A stretch of DNA of 64,000 bases from the NCBI RefSeq assembly GCF_023734095.1, contig NZ_AP024620.1, positions 2,042,501 to 2,106,500 of the forward strand, in the 5' to 3' direction. Shown here piece after piece: positions 25,566 to 34,642 of the stretch. The DNA comes from Moorella sp. Hama-1. Lineage in GTDB: Bacteria; Bacillota; DSM-521; Neomoorellales; Neomoorellaceae. Every line of letters starts with the position of its first letter. Position 1 is the stretch's first letter. Below the pieces are notes generated by a model that was not told where the DNA came from, did no database searches, and saw only the letters and a list, made by a program, of their open reading frames with translations. Position numbers and translations under genes: made by a program.

Positions 25566-28217
25566 TTAAATAACGCCGCGGAAGTAGTGACCGCGGGTAA
25601 TGCCTGCCGGGGCCAGGTCTTCCGCCTCCCGGGCGGCTGCCGCCAGGATACGCGACTCCTCCTTCGTCCCCAAGGCGGCCAGGGCCTCCCGGTAGAGGCC
25701 GGTAAGGCGGCGGATATAACCGGGAGGCTTTTCCCGGGCCTCCAGGCGCACCCAGTTCAAACCCAGCGCGGCGATGGCTGCCAGGTGATCCACCAGGCTC
25801 ATTTCTTTGGGGTTATAAAGGTAAAAGCGGCACTGCCGGTCCGTGGCTATCGGAAATACCAGACCCAGGCGGTCCTTGAGGCCGTAATACCCCCGGCGGC
25901 AGGGGGCCGTGCAGGCCCGGCCCGTTTTTTTGCCCCCCAGGCGCGCTCCCAGGACGCAATGGGCCGAGACCATCAGGGGCAGGGAACCGTGGACGATGGC
26001 CTCCAGGGGTAGACCTACCGTTCGCGCCCGCAACTCCCGCAACTGCTCCAGGTTTAGTTCCGGCGACAGGGTTACCCCCACCAGCCCGGCGTCAATTAGA
26101 TCCTTCACTGCGGCGGCATTAAAAACATTCAGGGGGTAATCGCCCCACCCCGTCAGGTGGTGCTGCTGCAGAAGCTCCAGCCCGCCCGGGTTGGCTACCA
26201 GGATTAACCCGGCCCCGGCGGCCCGGAGCTGCTCCAGGTGCCGGTTGACCAGCCGGGTTTCCTCCTCATGCCACAGGCGCGGCAGGGCCGGGATAAGCTC
26301 CGCCCCCTTCTCCCGGGCCAGGGCCAGTAATTCCCGCAGGCCGGAGGCGTCCAGGGGTTTTTTACCCTGCCAGACCTCGCCGGCCAGGTAGACCCGTCGG
26401 GCGCCGGCCTCCAGGGCAGTGCGGGCGCCATCCCCATCGCCCACGGCCACTGCCAGGCCGGGGCGTACCTGGGTGGTACACGGGTTCAACGCCGGAGTGG
26501 CACGGGCCAGGCTGCCGCCAACCGCCGCTCCCTTCCTACCCCGACCATTCCCCGTAAACGCCCCGGCCTGCCTTTCTCCTGCCACCAATTGGGGAGTAGC
26601 TGTTGCCTCCACCAGTACCCCCCGGGTGAGGTATCGTTCCCGGGCAGCCCGGAAGGTCTCCCGGTCCGGTACCCGCCGTGGCCAGGCTTGCAAGCGCTCT
26701 TCGCGCAGCAGGGTAATGGCCTCCCGGCGCACCCGGTTTAATTCGCTCAAAGGAACCATCACCGGCCCCTCCAGGGTGGCCTCCAGGTGCTCCAGCTTGT
26801 AGGGAGTGTTGCCCAGGCGACCCAGCTGGGAGCTCAGGGTAGCCTTGTCCAGGGGGTGGCGTTTTGCTACGGCGGCAGCCACTCCTGTCTGCACCGTGAC
26901 CCGGCGGCCCCCCGGATCCCTGACCTCCAGTTCCAGGGGGGCTCCCGGCCGGGCCCTGACGGTCATGGTCAGGGGCACCCGCGGCTCTTCCCGGGGCAAG
27001 GTATAGGTCCGCCGGATCTCCTCCAGGAGCCCCGCATCGCTGGTTTTAAAGATACGGTCCCCCGGTCTGGTGGCCGGCGGCAACTCCAGGGCCACGGTAG
27101 CTCCTGCCGGGGCAGTAGCGATCTCTCGCCCTTCCTGCCAGAGGTGATGGACGACCATTCCCTGGTGGCCGCCCCGGCTGACCCAGACATCCAGGCCGTC
27201 CCCCCGGCTTAAAGGAGCCTCCAGGTGCACCTGCCAGCGCCCTCCCTGGCGTTGGCCGGCCCGGCCCAGGTAAAGGCCCCGGTTGCTGGGCCGGCCGTAC
27301 CCCATGAGATCGGCGCCCGGGTCGCCGGCCAGGTAACCCGGTGTAAAATCGCGGTTAAAAATCTGGGCCACCTCTTCCCCCTCGGCTGGGGAAACTGCAA
27401 ACCCCTCCGGGTCCGCCAGGTAGCGGTCAATAATCCGCCGGTAGGCCCGGGTAACTACGGCCACATACTCCGGCCGCCGCAGGCGGCCTTCAATCTTAAA
27501 GGCCCCCACCCCGGCAGCCAGCAAGGCTGGCACCCGGTCCAGGGTGTAGAGGTCGCGGGTGCTTAAGAGGTGTTCTGGTTTGGCCTCCAGGGGCCGGCCG
27601 TTCTCATCCACCAGGGTGTAAGCCAGGCGGCAGGGCTGGGCGCAGCGGCCGCGGTTGCCGCTGCGGCCTCCCACCATACTGCTCAAAAGGCACTGGCCGG
27701 AATAGGAGAAACACAGGGCGCCATGGACAAAGGCCTCCAGTTCAATCTTCACCTGGCGGCTGATGGCGCTGATGTCGGCCAGGGAGAGCTCCCGGCCCAG
27801 GACGACCCTTTGGAAACCCAGCCCCTGTAAGTACCGGGCACCGGCGGCATTGGTTATGGTCATCTGGGTACTGCCGATGAGGGGTAATTCCGGCAGGATT
27901 CTTCTGGCCAGGGCGACCAGACCCAGGTCCTGAACAATGATACCATCCGCCCGCGCCTCCCCCAGGAAATAGAGGTAATCCAGGGCTGCGGGCAGTTCTT
28001 CATCCGCCAGGAGAATATTTACGGTTACGTAAATACGGCAATCCCTTTCATGGGCGTACTCTATCGCGGCCACCATCTGTTCGCGATCAAAGTTGGCCGC
28101 TCCCGCCCGGGCGTTAAACTGTTGCCCCCCCAGGTAAACGGCGTCAGCCCCGTTGGCAATGGCTGCCTTCAGGGTCTCCGGGTTACCTGCCGGGGCCATG
28201 AGTTCTGGTTTGTGCAT
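25566..28217 (-). CDS. U32 family peptidase / RNA-hydroxylase-like protein (DUF3656)
   Basis: An 883-residue two-part U32 protein. The N-terminal part is a TIM-barrel (MAPAGNPETLKAAIANGADAVYLGG, GSTQMTITNAAGARYL) with the family metal-ligand cysteines in HGALCFSYSGQCLLSSMVGGRSGNRGRCAQPCR. The DUF3656 middle follows. A second barrel-like half repeats the Cys pattern in HGSLPLMVSAHCVLGARLGGKKTGRACTAPCRRGYYGL. U32 proteins include tRNA and rRNA hydroxylases (TrhP, RlhA). RNA modification is therefore at least as likely as proteolysis. Confidence 0.88.
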   Translation of the reverse strand: MHKPELMAPAGNPETLKAAIANGADAVYLGGQQFNARAGAANFDREQMVAAIEYAHERDCRIYVTVNILLADEELPAALDYLYFLGEARADGIIVQDLGLVALARRILPELPLIGSTQMTITNAAGARYLQGLGFQRVVLGRELSLADISAISRQVKIELEAFVHGALCFSYSGQCLLSSMVGGRSGNRGRCAQPCRLAYTLVDENGRPLEAKPEHLLSTRDLYTLDRVPALLAAGVGAFKIEGRLRRPEYVAVVTRAYRRIIDRYLADPEGFAVSPAEGEEVAQIFNRDFTPGYLAGDPGADLMGYGRPSNRGLYLGRAGQRQGGRWQVHLEAPLSRGDGLDVWVSRGGHQGMVVHHLWQEGREIATAPAGATVALELPPATRPGDRIFKTSDAGLLEEIRRTYTLPREEPRVPLTMTVRARPGAPLELEVRDPGGRRVTVQTGVAAAVAKRHPLDKATLSSQLGRLGNTPYKLEHLEATLEGPVMVPLSELNRVRREAITLLREERLQAWPRRVPDRETFRAARERYLTRGVLVEATATPQLVAGERQAGAFTGNGRGRKGAAVGGSLARATPALNPCTTQVRPGLAVAVGDGDGARTALEAGARRVYLAGEVWQGKKPLDASGLRELLALAREKGAELIPALPRLWHEEETRLVNRHLEQLRAAGAGLILVANPGGLELLQQHHLTGWGDYPLNVFNAAAVKDLIDAGLVGVTLSPELNLEQLRELRARTVGLPLEAIVHGSLPLMVSAHCVLGARLGGKKTGRACTAPCRRGYYGLKDRLGLVFPIATDRQCRFYLYNPKEMSLVDHLAAIAALGLNWVRLEAREKPPGYIRRLTGLYREALAALGTKEESRILAAAAREAEDLAPAGITRGHYFRGVI

Positions 28218-28251
28218 CTTTTCACCCCGGGGTTTATCTACCCCAGGATTT

Positions 28252-28257
28252 ATTATA
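28252..28257 (-). promoter_or_regulatory. Candidate -10 box of the U32 gene
   Basis: TATAAT on the minus strand, about 35 bases upstream of the U32 ATG. The -35 region is a poor match. Confidence 0.4.
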
Positions 28258-28291
28258 TCGCTTCCCGCTGCAAATAAAAAACTGGAAGTAA

Positions 28292-28330
28292 AAAACGCCG
28301 GCAGCTTTTCTTAGCCTGCCGGCGTTTTAA
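28292..28330 (-). terminator. Terminator after the small unknown gene
   Basis: AAAACGCCGGCAG and CTGCCGGCGTTTT form a strong stem 3' of the 62-residue gene. Both strands carry T-runs, but the minus-strand gene ends here. Confidence 0.85.
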
Positions 28331-28365
28331 CCTTACCCGCGCTATTTAACATTTTAATTCTACCC

Positions 28366-28554
28366 CTAGTTTTGATCTACCCGCCCCGCTGGATCCGCGG
28401 CTACAGGTGTATAATCAGCCCGGCGAAACCAATCCCAGTTGCTCCGCAGACAGTTATAGCGCTCATCCAGGCGGGCATAGGCCTCATTGAGTTCGGTAGC
28501 CGTCAGGACGGGCAGTACCCCCGTGTAATCTACTTCTGCTAAAACCTTAGCCAT
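28366..28554 (-). CDS. Small protein of unknown function, predicted sigma-54 target
   Basis: A 62-residue acidic protein, MAKVLAEVDYTGVLPVLTAT at the start, then a helical segment LNEAYARLDERYNCLRSNWDWFRRADY. I do not recognise the family. It has one cysteine, no membrane segment and no signal peptide. GGGAGG precedes the ATG at a good distance, and a strong terminator follows, so it is a real single-gene unit. A sigma-54 promoter lies about 160 bases upstream, beside the gene for the hydrogenase-like sigma-54 regulator. That makes it the most likely direct target of that regulator. Confidence 0.72.
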   Translation of the reverse strand: MAKVLAEVDYTGVLPVLTATELNEAYARLDERYNCLRSNWDWFRRADYTPVAADPAGRVDQN

Positions 28555-28712
28555 TTTTTATTCCTCCCTTTAAAATTTCCTTTGGTAGAGTTATTTTACC
28601 ACACTTTTAAAACAGTTGCGTCATTCCCCTGCTACATGGTCATTTTTCTCCTGCCGGTGGTTGAAAATCCCTCCCAAACGGTTTTTTGTTCCCCTTTTCA
28701 CTAATTCCTATA

Positions 28713-28728
28713 TGCAAGTTCTATGCCA
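28713..28728 (-). promoter_or_regulatory. Sigma-54 promoter of the small gene
   Basis: The minus strand reads TGGCATAGAACTTGCA, matching TGGCAY-N5-TTGC in full. It points to the 62-residue gene and lies just downstream of the sigma-54 activator gene. A 10-bp palindrome TTGCGCGCAA at 28793-28802 is a candidate enhancer site about 75 bases upstream. Confidence 0.8.
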
Positions 28729-28792
28729 GCCCATAAAAATACGGCCTTCGCCGGCATGTAATATGCGAAAGCCGCCCCTTGCACAATCAAAC

Positions 28793-28802
28793 TTGCGCGC
28801 AA
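28793..28802. promoter_or_regulatory. Palindrome TTGCGCGCAA, possible enhancer site
   Basis: A perfect 10-base palindrome at a distance from the sigma-54 promoter typical of activator sites. The rest of 28555-28986 shows no gene. Confidence 0.35.
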
Positions 28803-28986
28803 TTATACACCTTTTTGGACACCCTTCGCCTCGATCCCTGGAGAATAAGGGAAAACTGGTAGTCCATATATTTGGATGGGATTCAAATTTTTATACCGCA
28901 GTTCCCTTCTCCCATGTTCGTCCGCTGGCATCATCCTGAAAGGGGATATCTCGGGTGCCCTGTTCGCCGGCCGCCAGCACCGGCGT

Positions 28987-31224
28987 TTACTTCGTACCGT
29001 TTTTCCGGCCCGCCAGCTTATAGCGTTTAATCATTTCGTTCAGAGTACTGCGCTTCAGGCCCAGGATCTCCGCCGCCCGGGCTTGCACTCCCTGGCTCTC
29101 TTCCAGGGCCTGGAGAATAAGACGGGATTCGTAGGCTGAGACAGCCTCTTTGAAACTCATGCCCCGGGTATAGGCCCATCCCGAAGCGCTGGCCGCTATG
29201 TTGCGGAACTGCCGCGGCAGGTCACCCAGTTCAATCTTTTTACCCTCGGTCAGGATAACGGCTCGTTCGATGACATTCTCCAGTTCCCGGACGTTGCCCG
29301 GCCACTCGGCCCGCACCAGGGCGTCCATGGCTTCGTGGGTAAAGCCGTTTACCTCTTTTCCCAGACGCTGGCAGGATTTTTCCAGGAAGTGCCGGGCCAG
29401 CAGGGGGATGTCATCGCGCCGCTCCCGCAGGGGCGGCAGCCAGATGGTGATGACGTTGAGGCGGTACAGGAGTTCCGGCCGGAAGGACCCCTCTTTGACG
29501 GCTTCCTCCAGGTCGCGGTTGGTCGCCGCCAGGACCCGGACATTGACCCGGGTCGGCCGGGTTTCACCCACCCGCAGGAATTCCCCCTCCTGGAGGACCC
29601 GCAGCAGCTTGCCCTGGAGCCCCAGGCTGATATCACCAATCTCATCCAGGAAGATGGTACCTTCATGGGCTTCTTCAAAGAGTCCCTTTTTAGCCGTGAC
29701 CGCCCCGGTAAAAGCGCCCCGGGCGTGGCCGAACAACTCGCTTTCCAACAGGGTCTCCGGCAGGGCGGCGCAGTTGATGCTGACAAAGGGGGCTTCACTG
29801 CGCCAGCTGTTATAATGAATCGCCCGGGCCACCAGTTCCTTACCGGTGCCGCTCTCCCCCCGGATTAACACTGTAGCATCGGTTTTGGCCACCTTTTCAA
29901 TCAGGCGATAGACCTCCTGCATGGCCACGCTATTGCCCACCAACTGGCCGAACTGGCCCTGAAAGGCCTTGAGTTCCTGGCGCAGGTGGAGGTTGCTTTT
30001 TTCCAGCTGGGAGATCAGGTAAGGCAGGCACATCCGGTTTTCCGCCAGGCCGTGGTAGACGGCAATGGCTTTTTCCCGGCAGGAGGGGTAACCGCAGGCG
30101 CCACAGTTGAGTTCATCCTCGGGGGTGTACTTACCCAGCTCGGCCAGGATGGCCCGGATATCCACCTCGCTGGGCCGGGGGAAGAAAGCGCTCCGGTCGT
30201 GGAATTCCCGGCGCAGGTTGATCCCGGTGAGATCCAGGGGCCGGGGTGGGGCTTCCTTCAGGCCCTGGCGGGTAAACTCGGCAACGATCTTCTTGCGGCG
30301 GAAAGTAGAAAAGCTGTTCTCCTGCATGGGGCCGTTGATACACCCTTTGCAGAAGAGCATATCAGCCATCTGGGGGACCATTTTACCCTCGTTGACGGCC
30401 TTTAGGAAATCCAGGCAATCATCCCGGCCTTCCACCACCAGGACCTGGTTGGTCAGGATGTCGGCGTCGATACCGGCGCTCCGGAGGAGGCCGCCGCCAA
30501 CAGGGTATAAGCGTCCCAGGTAAGCTGGTTCATTGTCAAAGTCACTGTCACCACAGGTGGCGATGTCAATCTCCCTGGCGGCCAGCATTTCCTTGATTTC
30601 CGGAAAGGTAAGCACGGCGTCTATGGCCCCGGCCACCTCTTCATCGCCAGCCTCACCTTTTTTGGCCACACAGGGACCGATAAAGACCACCCGGGTATCC
30701 GGTCCCTTACGGATCTTCAGGTAACGCCCCAGGGCGATCATGGGCGAGACCACCGGCACCAGTTGGGGTAGCAGGCAGGGGAAGTATTTGCTTGCCAGGT
30801 TGACTACCGCCGGGCAGGGGGTGCTGATGAGGCCCTGGCGTTCGCCGGCTTCCCGGAGGTATTTCTGGTACTCCAGGGTCACCAGGTGAGCGCCGTAGGC
30901 CACCTCGTGCACCTCGGCAAAGCCCATCTTCTTTAAAGCAGTCACCACCTGCCCGGGCCAGGCGGGGTGAAATTCGGCTACAAAGGAAGGTGCCAGGCAG
31001 GCAATAACCCGGCCGGCGGCCAGATACCCTTCCGTCTTCTCCACTTCGCGTTCTACCAGTTTGGCCTTCTGGGCGCACACCTGGATACAGTGACCACAGG
31101 CAATACAGAGTTCGGGCACTACCCTGGCCTGGCCGTCGACAACCTTAATGGCCTTGACCGGGCAATTACGAATACAGGCGTAACACATCCGGCATTTACC
31201 TGTGATAGTTTTCACTATTTCCAT
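28987..31224 (-). CDS. Ferredoxin / [FeFe]-hydrogenase-like sensor fused to a sigma-54 activator
   Basis: A 745-residue fusion. Residues 1-60 hold two 4Fe-4S ferredoxin motifs (CRMCYACIRNCP, CIACGHCIQVC). Residues 75-330 match the [FeFe]-hydrogenase large-subunit core with altered H-cluster loops: STPCPAVVNL in place of TSCSPGW, IGPCVAKK in place of MPCTAKK, and LFCKGCINGP in place of CPGGCIGG. A further Fe-S motif CGACGYPSC lies at about 385. A sigma-54 AAA+ module follows (GESGTGKELVA, GAFTGA, FLDEIGDI), then a Fis HTH (QARAAEILGLKRSTLNEMIKR). The architecture reads as a one-protein redox or H2 sensor and transcription activator. ATG 31224 is preferred to TTG 31227. Confidence 0.9.
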   Translation of the reverse strand: MEIVKTITGKCRMCYACIRNCPVKAIKVVDGQARVVPELCIACGHCIQVCAQKAKLVEREVEKTEGYLAAGRVIACLAPSFVAEFHPAWPGQVVTALKKMGFAEVHEVAYGAHLVTLEYQKYLREAGERQGLISTPCPAVVNLASKYFPCLLPQLVPVVSPMIALGRYLKIRKGPDTRVVFIGPCVAKKGEAGDEEVAGAIDAVLTFPEIKEMLAAREIDIATCGDSDFDNEPAYLGRLYPVGGGLLRSAGIDADILTNQVLVVEGRDDCLDFLKAVNEGKMVPQMADMLFCKGCINGPMQENSFSTFRRKKIVAEFTRQGLKEAPPRPLDLTGINLRREFHDRSAFFPRPSEVDIRAILAELGKYTPEDELNCGACGYPSCREKAIAVYHGLAENRMCLPYLISQLEKSNLHLRQELKAFQGQFGQLVGNSVAMQEVYRLIEKVAKTDATVLIRGESGTGKELVARAIHYNSWRSEAPFVSINCAALPETLLESELFGHARGAFTGAVTAKKGLFEEAHEGTIFLDEIGDISLGLQGKLLRVLQEGEFLRVGETRPTRVNVRVLAATNRDLEEAVKEGSFRPELLYRLNVITIWLPPLRERRDDIPLLARHFLEKSCQRLGKEVNGFTHEAMDALVRAEWPGNVRELENVIERAVILTEGKKIELGDLPRQFRNIAASASGWAYTRGMSFKEAVSAYESRLILQALEESQGVQARAAEILGLKRSTLNEMIKRYKLAGRKNGTK

Positions 31225-31315
31225 CAAACCTCGCCCCCTGGCGCACCATTTTTCTTAACCTATTATACAATACATCTGGCCGGATGGCGAGACAAAATCT
31301 TGGATTAATGGTATA

Positions 31316-31341
31316 AAAAAGGCAGGGTCTCCCCTGCCTTC
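31316..31341 (-). terminator. Terminator after the ubiD-like gene
   Basis: AAGGCAGGG, loop, CCCTGCCTT. On the minus strand it is followed by TTTTTTAT, after the UbiD-family stop. No other feature is seen in 31228-31433. Confidence 0.75.
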
Positions 31342-31433
31342 AAGCTACCTGGTTAATAATTGACGTCCATGATGGTCTTGGTTATAATAACATAGCTAAT
31401 GCGTCAGCACCGTTTCGGCCCGTAGATAACGGT

Positions 31434-32780
31434 TCACCCCTTCAAGCCGGGCAGGATCTTGTCCAAGTCCACCCGGGGATAGCGAACGCGTTTGTACTCG
31501 TTTTTGAGGTCCAAGGCCAGGGTGGCATCAATGGCCAACTTGGTATGGGTGCCGTCGGGACCGGTGGTGGGGTCGTTCTCCATGCCCTGGGCGTAGGGAA
31601 CGGTAAAGATATCCCTTTTGGCGTCGACACGGGTGGCGATGGCCCAGAGGATATCACTCGGCTGGTAGATGTCAACGTCGGTATCCACCACCACGGCCAC
31701 CTTGATATTGACGTGGGTCATCAAAGCCGCCAGGGCAATATTCTTAGGCTCGCCCTCATTCTTTTTGTCGATGGCGATTACCGCCATAAAACCGCCGCTG
31801 TAGGGGGTGAGGTGAACATTCCGGACATTGGGCGAGGCATGGGTGGTCATATTGCGCAGCATAATTTCCCGGGGTAGGACGTTCCCTAGATAGATATGCT
31901 CAAAGGATCCAGGTACTATGGTGCGGAAAATAGGCTTGTCCCGGTAGCTCAGGGATGTGACCTCGAAAACCGGGTTTTGATAGACCTCGCCAAAGTGGCC
32001 GGTGAACTCGGCCAAGGGGCCCTCCGTCTCCCGGCGGCGGGGCGGTACAAAGCCCTCGATGACGATCTCCGCCCCGGCCGGGGCCAGGAGATCGACTGTA
32101 TGGCATTTACTTACCGGCAGGGGCCGGCCGTCGATAGCGCCGGCCAGGCTAGCTTCGTCCTCTTCAATCCGGAAGCCGGTGGCGATCTCCACGGCCGGGT
32201 CCACGCCAATGGCCACGGCCACGGGCAGGGGCTCGTTCCGTTTCTCTAGTTCCTGGTAAAACCAGGCAATATGGCGCCAGGCGTTCATCATGATGCCGAA
32301 CTTCCGGGGGCCCTTCAACTGCAGGCGGTTGTAGGAGTAGTTCTGCCTGCCGGTAGTCGGGTCTTTACTGATCATGATCCCGGCGGTTACATAGGGACCG
32401 GCATCCCCTTTATTATGCCAGGGAATGGGCAGTTGCTCTTCCAGGTTGATCTCCTCGCCCTGGAAGACATGCTGTTTCCACGGGGGGTTGTCCACTACCA
32501 CCGGGTCAATGAGATTGGCCAGGGCGAGTTCCAGTTTCCGGCTGATCCCGGCCGGTTCCGTGCCCAGGGCCAGGGCGATGCGTTCCATATTCCCCAGCAG
32601 GCCGCCGACAACGGGGATTCCCGAGGGGTGGGCAACGTTCTGGAACAAACCTACGGGCCGGTTTTGCTGCAGCATGGTATCCAGGATGCTGGCCAGCTCG
32701 AAGTTGAGTTGAATCTCTTTATCGATGGTGACCAGTTGACCGGCAGCCTGTAGCTTTTGCAGGTACTCTCTGAACTCCAT
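31434..32780 (-). CDS. UbiD family (prenyl-FMN) decarboxylase
   Basis: A 448-residue UbiD-type decarboxylase that would act on an aromatic or unsaturated acid using prenylated FMN. Family blocks are PVVGGLLGNMERIALALG, YVTAGIMISKDPTTGRQNYSYNRLQ, the catalytic acid region RRRETEGPLAEFTGHFG, and VVVDTDVDIYQPSDILWAIATR with AIDATLALDL near the end. The N-terminus MEFREYLQKLQAAGQL is complete and preceded by GGAGGAGGG. No UbiX-like gene is next to it. The substrate cannot be told from sequence. Confidence 0.88.
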   Translation of the reverse strand: MEFREYLQKLQAAGQLVTIDKEIQLNFELASILDTMLQQNRPVGLFQNVAHPSGIPVVGGLLGNMERIALALGTEPAGISRKLELALANLIDPVVVDNPPWKQHVFQGEEINLEEQLPIPWHNKGDAGPYVTAGIMISKDPTTGRQNYSYNRLQLKGPRKFGIMMNAWRHIAWFYQELEKRNEPLPVAVAIGVDPAVEIATGFRIEEDEASLAGAIDGRPLPVSKCHTVDLLAPAGAEIVIEGFVPPRRRETEGPLAEFTGHFGEVYQNPVFEVTSLSYRDKPIFRTIVPGSFEHIYLGNVLPREIMLRNMTTHASPNVRNVHLTPYSGGFMAVIAIDKKNEGEPKNIALAALMTHVNIKVAVVVDTDVDIYQPSDILWAIATRVDAKRDIFTVPYAQGMENDPTTGPDGTHTKLAIDATLALDLKNEYKRVRYPRVDLDKILPGLKG

Positions 32781-32786
32781 TATTTC

Positions 32787-32930
32787 CCTCCTCCGAAATA
32801 AGATGTGTGAGGTGGGAGGTGAGATGTGGGAGGCTCGTCGAAACTGGCTGCGCCAGTTTCAGATTAAAGCTTACCGAACTCCCATTTCTCCCGTTCGCTG
32901 GTGGAGTTTGCCCCCATGAGGGGCTCCTCC
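32787..32930. repeat. Repeat family B copy 2
   Basis: About 140 bases bounded by CTCCTCCGAAATAA at both ends, inserted directly upstream of the Shine-Dalgarno of the ubiD-like gene. It contains the perfect hairpin GAAACTGGC-TGC-GCCAGTTTC (32840-32860), AGATTAAAGCTTACCG, TTCGCTGGTGGAG and CCCCCATGAGGGGCTCC. Confidence 0.78.
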
Positions 32931-32954
32931 GAAATAATATCCTACCAGGAAGAG

Positions 32955-33593
32955 TTACTGCTGGTTCCCCTGTACCCCGGCTGCACCGGCTTCCTTGCCG
33001 GCCTGCAGGAGCAGGGCCAGTTCGGCAACCCGGCGGGCCAGGCCGCGGACGGTCTCCATACCGATGTTATCCTCCCCGGCCCCCTCAACTCTATCCTGGG
33101 ACCAGACCTTACCGCCGGCGTAACCGCCAATCTCACCGCCTACAACCACCAGGCCGCGGGTAAGGAGGTAATTGATAATTGTATTGACAGTAACCTCCTG
33201 GCCGCCGTTCCTGGTCCCGCCCACGGCGATGGCCCCGCCTACTTTATTGCGCAGGGCGCCGGGAAAGACATGGTGGATAGGCCGCAGGCGGCTGAAAAAG
33301 GCAGCCAGCTGGGGCGTCGGCCCCATTACGTATACCGGCGAGGCCACCAGGAAGGCATCGGCAGCCACAAAGGTATTAAAAAGCGCCTGCATATCGTCCT
33401 GGACATTACAACGGGTCTTATGGCTCTTGCAGTAGTTACACCCGGTACAGGGCTGGACCTTCTTCCCCCGCAGAGTTACCAGCTCGGTCTCGATTCCCGG
33501 CAAGGTTGCCGCTTCCTGCAAAGCTTCCCGGAGGACGGACTCCGTCGCCCCCTTTCGCGGGCTCCCGCACAGGCCTAATATTTTGACTGCCAA
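32955..33593 (-). CDS. Iron-sulfur flavoprotein (Isf-like, flavodoxin fold)
   Basis: A 212-residue flavodoxin-fold protein. The FMN phosphate loop is GLCGSPRKGATESVL, and the compact cysteine motif CTGCNYCKSHKTRC (about residues 49-62) binds the 4Fe-4S cluster in Isf proteins. Further flavin contacts are SPVYVMGPTPQLAAFFSR and AVGGTRNGGQE. Isf proteins carry electrons from ferredoxin to FMN and then to acceptors such as quinones or peroxide. It lies upstream of ubiD on the same strand, separated by a repeat. Confidence 0.88.
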   Translation of the reverse strand: MAVKILGLCGSPRKGATESVLREALQEAATLPGIETELVTLRGKKVQPCTGCNYCKSHKTRCNVQDDMQALFNTFVAADAFLVASPVYVMGPTPQLAAFFSRLRPIHHVFPGALRNKVGGAIAVGGTRNGGQEVTVNTIINYLLTRGLVVVGGEIGGYAGGKVWSQDRVEGAGEDNIGMETVRGLARRVAELALLLQAGKEAGAAGVQGNQQ

Positions 33594-33715
33594 AATATCC
33601 CTTCCCCTATCTATTAAGGTATATGCTGTGATTTTGTTACTTAAAATACATTTTATTTCGTAACTAACTTACTTTATTATTCGCCATAAAACCATTTTTT
33701 CCTGCCGTGCTGTTA

Positions 33716-33748
33716 AATTTAATAAACCCGGCTTTTCACCGGGTTTAC
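33716..33748 (-). terminator. Terminator after the SGNH hydrolase gene
   Basis: AAACCCGGC, loop TTTTCA, and CCGGGTTT form a stem; on the minus strand it ends in T-rich sequence downstream of the hydrolase stop. The rest of 33594-33786 is AT-rich without a gene. Confidence 0.65.
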
Positions 33749-33786
33749 TCCAAGTCACGTAGAAAATGGCCACAAGGAAAAGAGGT

Positions 33787-34380
33787 TTAGCTGGTACCGC
33801 TGCACAATTTCCGGAATAAAGGCACGGCTACGGCGGCCATGGTCCGGTATCCTTCTACACTGGGGTGGGCGTCGTCGGCGAAATATTCCTTACGGCCCCA
33901 GCCGGTAGCCGGGTCCAGGAGGGGGGTATAAAAATCCAGCAGCTTTAGCCTCCGGTCACGGGCCAGATCCTGGCAGGCCGCGCGGTAGGCGGCCAGCAAA
34001 CCCGCCATCTTCTTTAAGAATGATGCCGGTATGTCAGAACCGGTTAGACAAAGGGGCGGTGGCAGGCAGACTACCGGCTCGATACCAGCCTGCAGGGCTT
34101 TTGCGACCATAGTCCGGATGTTACCGCCCACTTCGGCGACGGTATAACCCGCCCAGGCGTCGTTGGTACCGCCCATGATGGTCACCGTCCGGGGTTCTAG
34201 CCGGACTACGTCCCGGTCGAAACGAGCCAGCATCTCCCCCGTCGTCTCCCCGCTAATACCCTGGTTAAGTACCTTAAGGCCGGTTTCCCGGGCCGCCAGC
34301 TCCAGCCAGGAAACCTCCGGCCCGAAGGGGTAACCCCACGTCAGGCTGTCCCCCATACCGATGAGATCGATAGACGGCAT
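33787..34380 (-). CDS. SGNH/GDSL hydrolase family esterase
   Basis: A 197-residue SGNH hydrolase. Block I is GMGDSLTWGYPFG with the serine nucleophile, the block II Gly is in NQGISGETTGEM, block III is MGGTNDAW, and the Asp/His pair is in ADDAHPSVEGY. There is no signal peptide, so it acts inside the cell on an ester or thioester of unknown kind. The ATG at 34380 has GGAGG seven bases upstream; an earlier ATG at 34413 overlaps the HicA-like gene and lacks a site. Confidence 0.86.
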   Translation of the reverse strand: MPSIDLIGMGDSLTWGYPFGPEVSWLELAARETGLKVLNQGISGETTGEMLARFDRDVVRLEPRTVTIMGGTNDAWAGYTVAEVGGNIRTMVAKALQAGIEPVVCLPPPLCLTGSDIPASFLKKMAGLLAAYRAACQDLARDRRLKLLDFYTPLLDPATGWGRKEYFADDAHPSVEGYRTMAAVAVPLFRKLCSGTS

Positions 34381-34405
34381 TGAGTCCTCCACCATATAAT
34401 TACCC

Positions 34406-34642
34406 CTACCCATTTTTACTCAACCATGCTTCAAAGTCCTCTTCACTTATTCCTGCTCTTTTCACCAGTGCTTTAACTAGAACCGGCCACGCCGCCTGAC
34501 TTGGGTGCAGATCAAAAGTAAATTTATGCCCCTTACTGTTCAAGCAGGCATGTTTGGATCCCTTCATCCGGACTATTCTAACACCGAAATCCTGTAATAA
34601 CTGCAAGACCTGGCGATATTTAAGTTCAGGATACTTAGCCAT
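34406..34642 (-). CDS. HicA-like toxin
   Basis: A 78-residue protein with the HicA fold pattern: start KYRQVLQLLQDFGVRIVRMKGSKHACL, where HicA mRNA interferases have their catalytic His after GS, then a short beta strand and KALVKRAGISEEDFEAWL. It pairs with the HicB-like gene upstream (8-bp overlap). The glycine-serine-lysine-His form is somewhat unlike the classical GSHxxY, so activity is uncertain. Confidence 0.75.
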   Translation of the reverse strand: MAKYPELKYRQVLQLLQDFGVRIVRMKGSKHACLNSKGHKFTFDLHPSQAAWPVLVKALVKRAGISEEDFEAWLSKNG

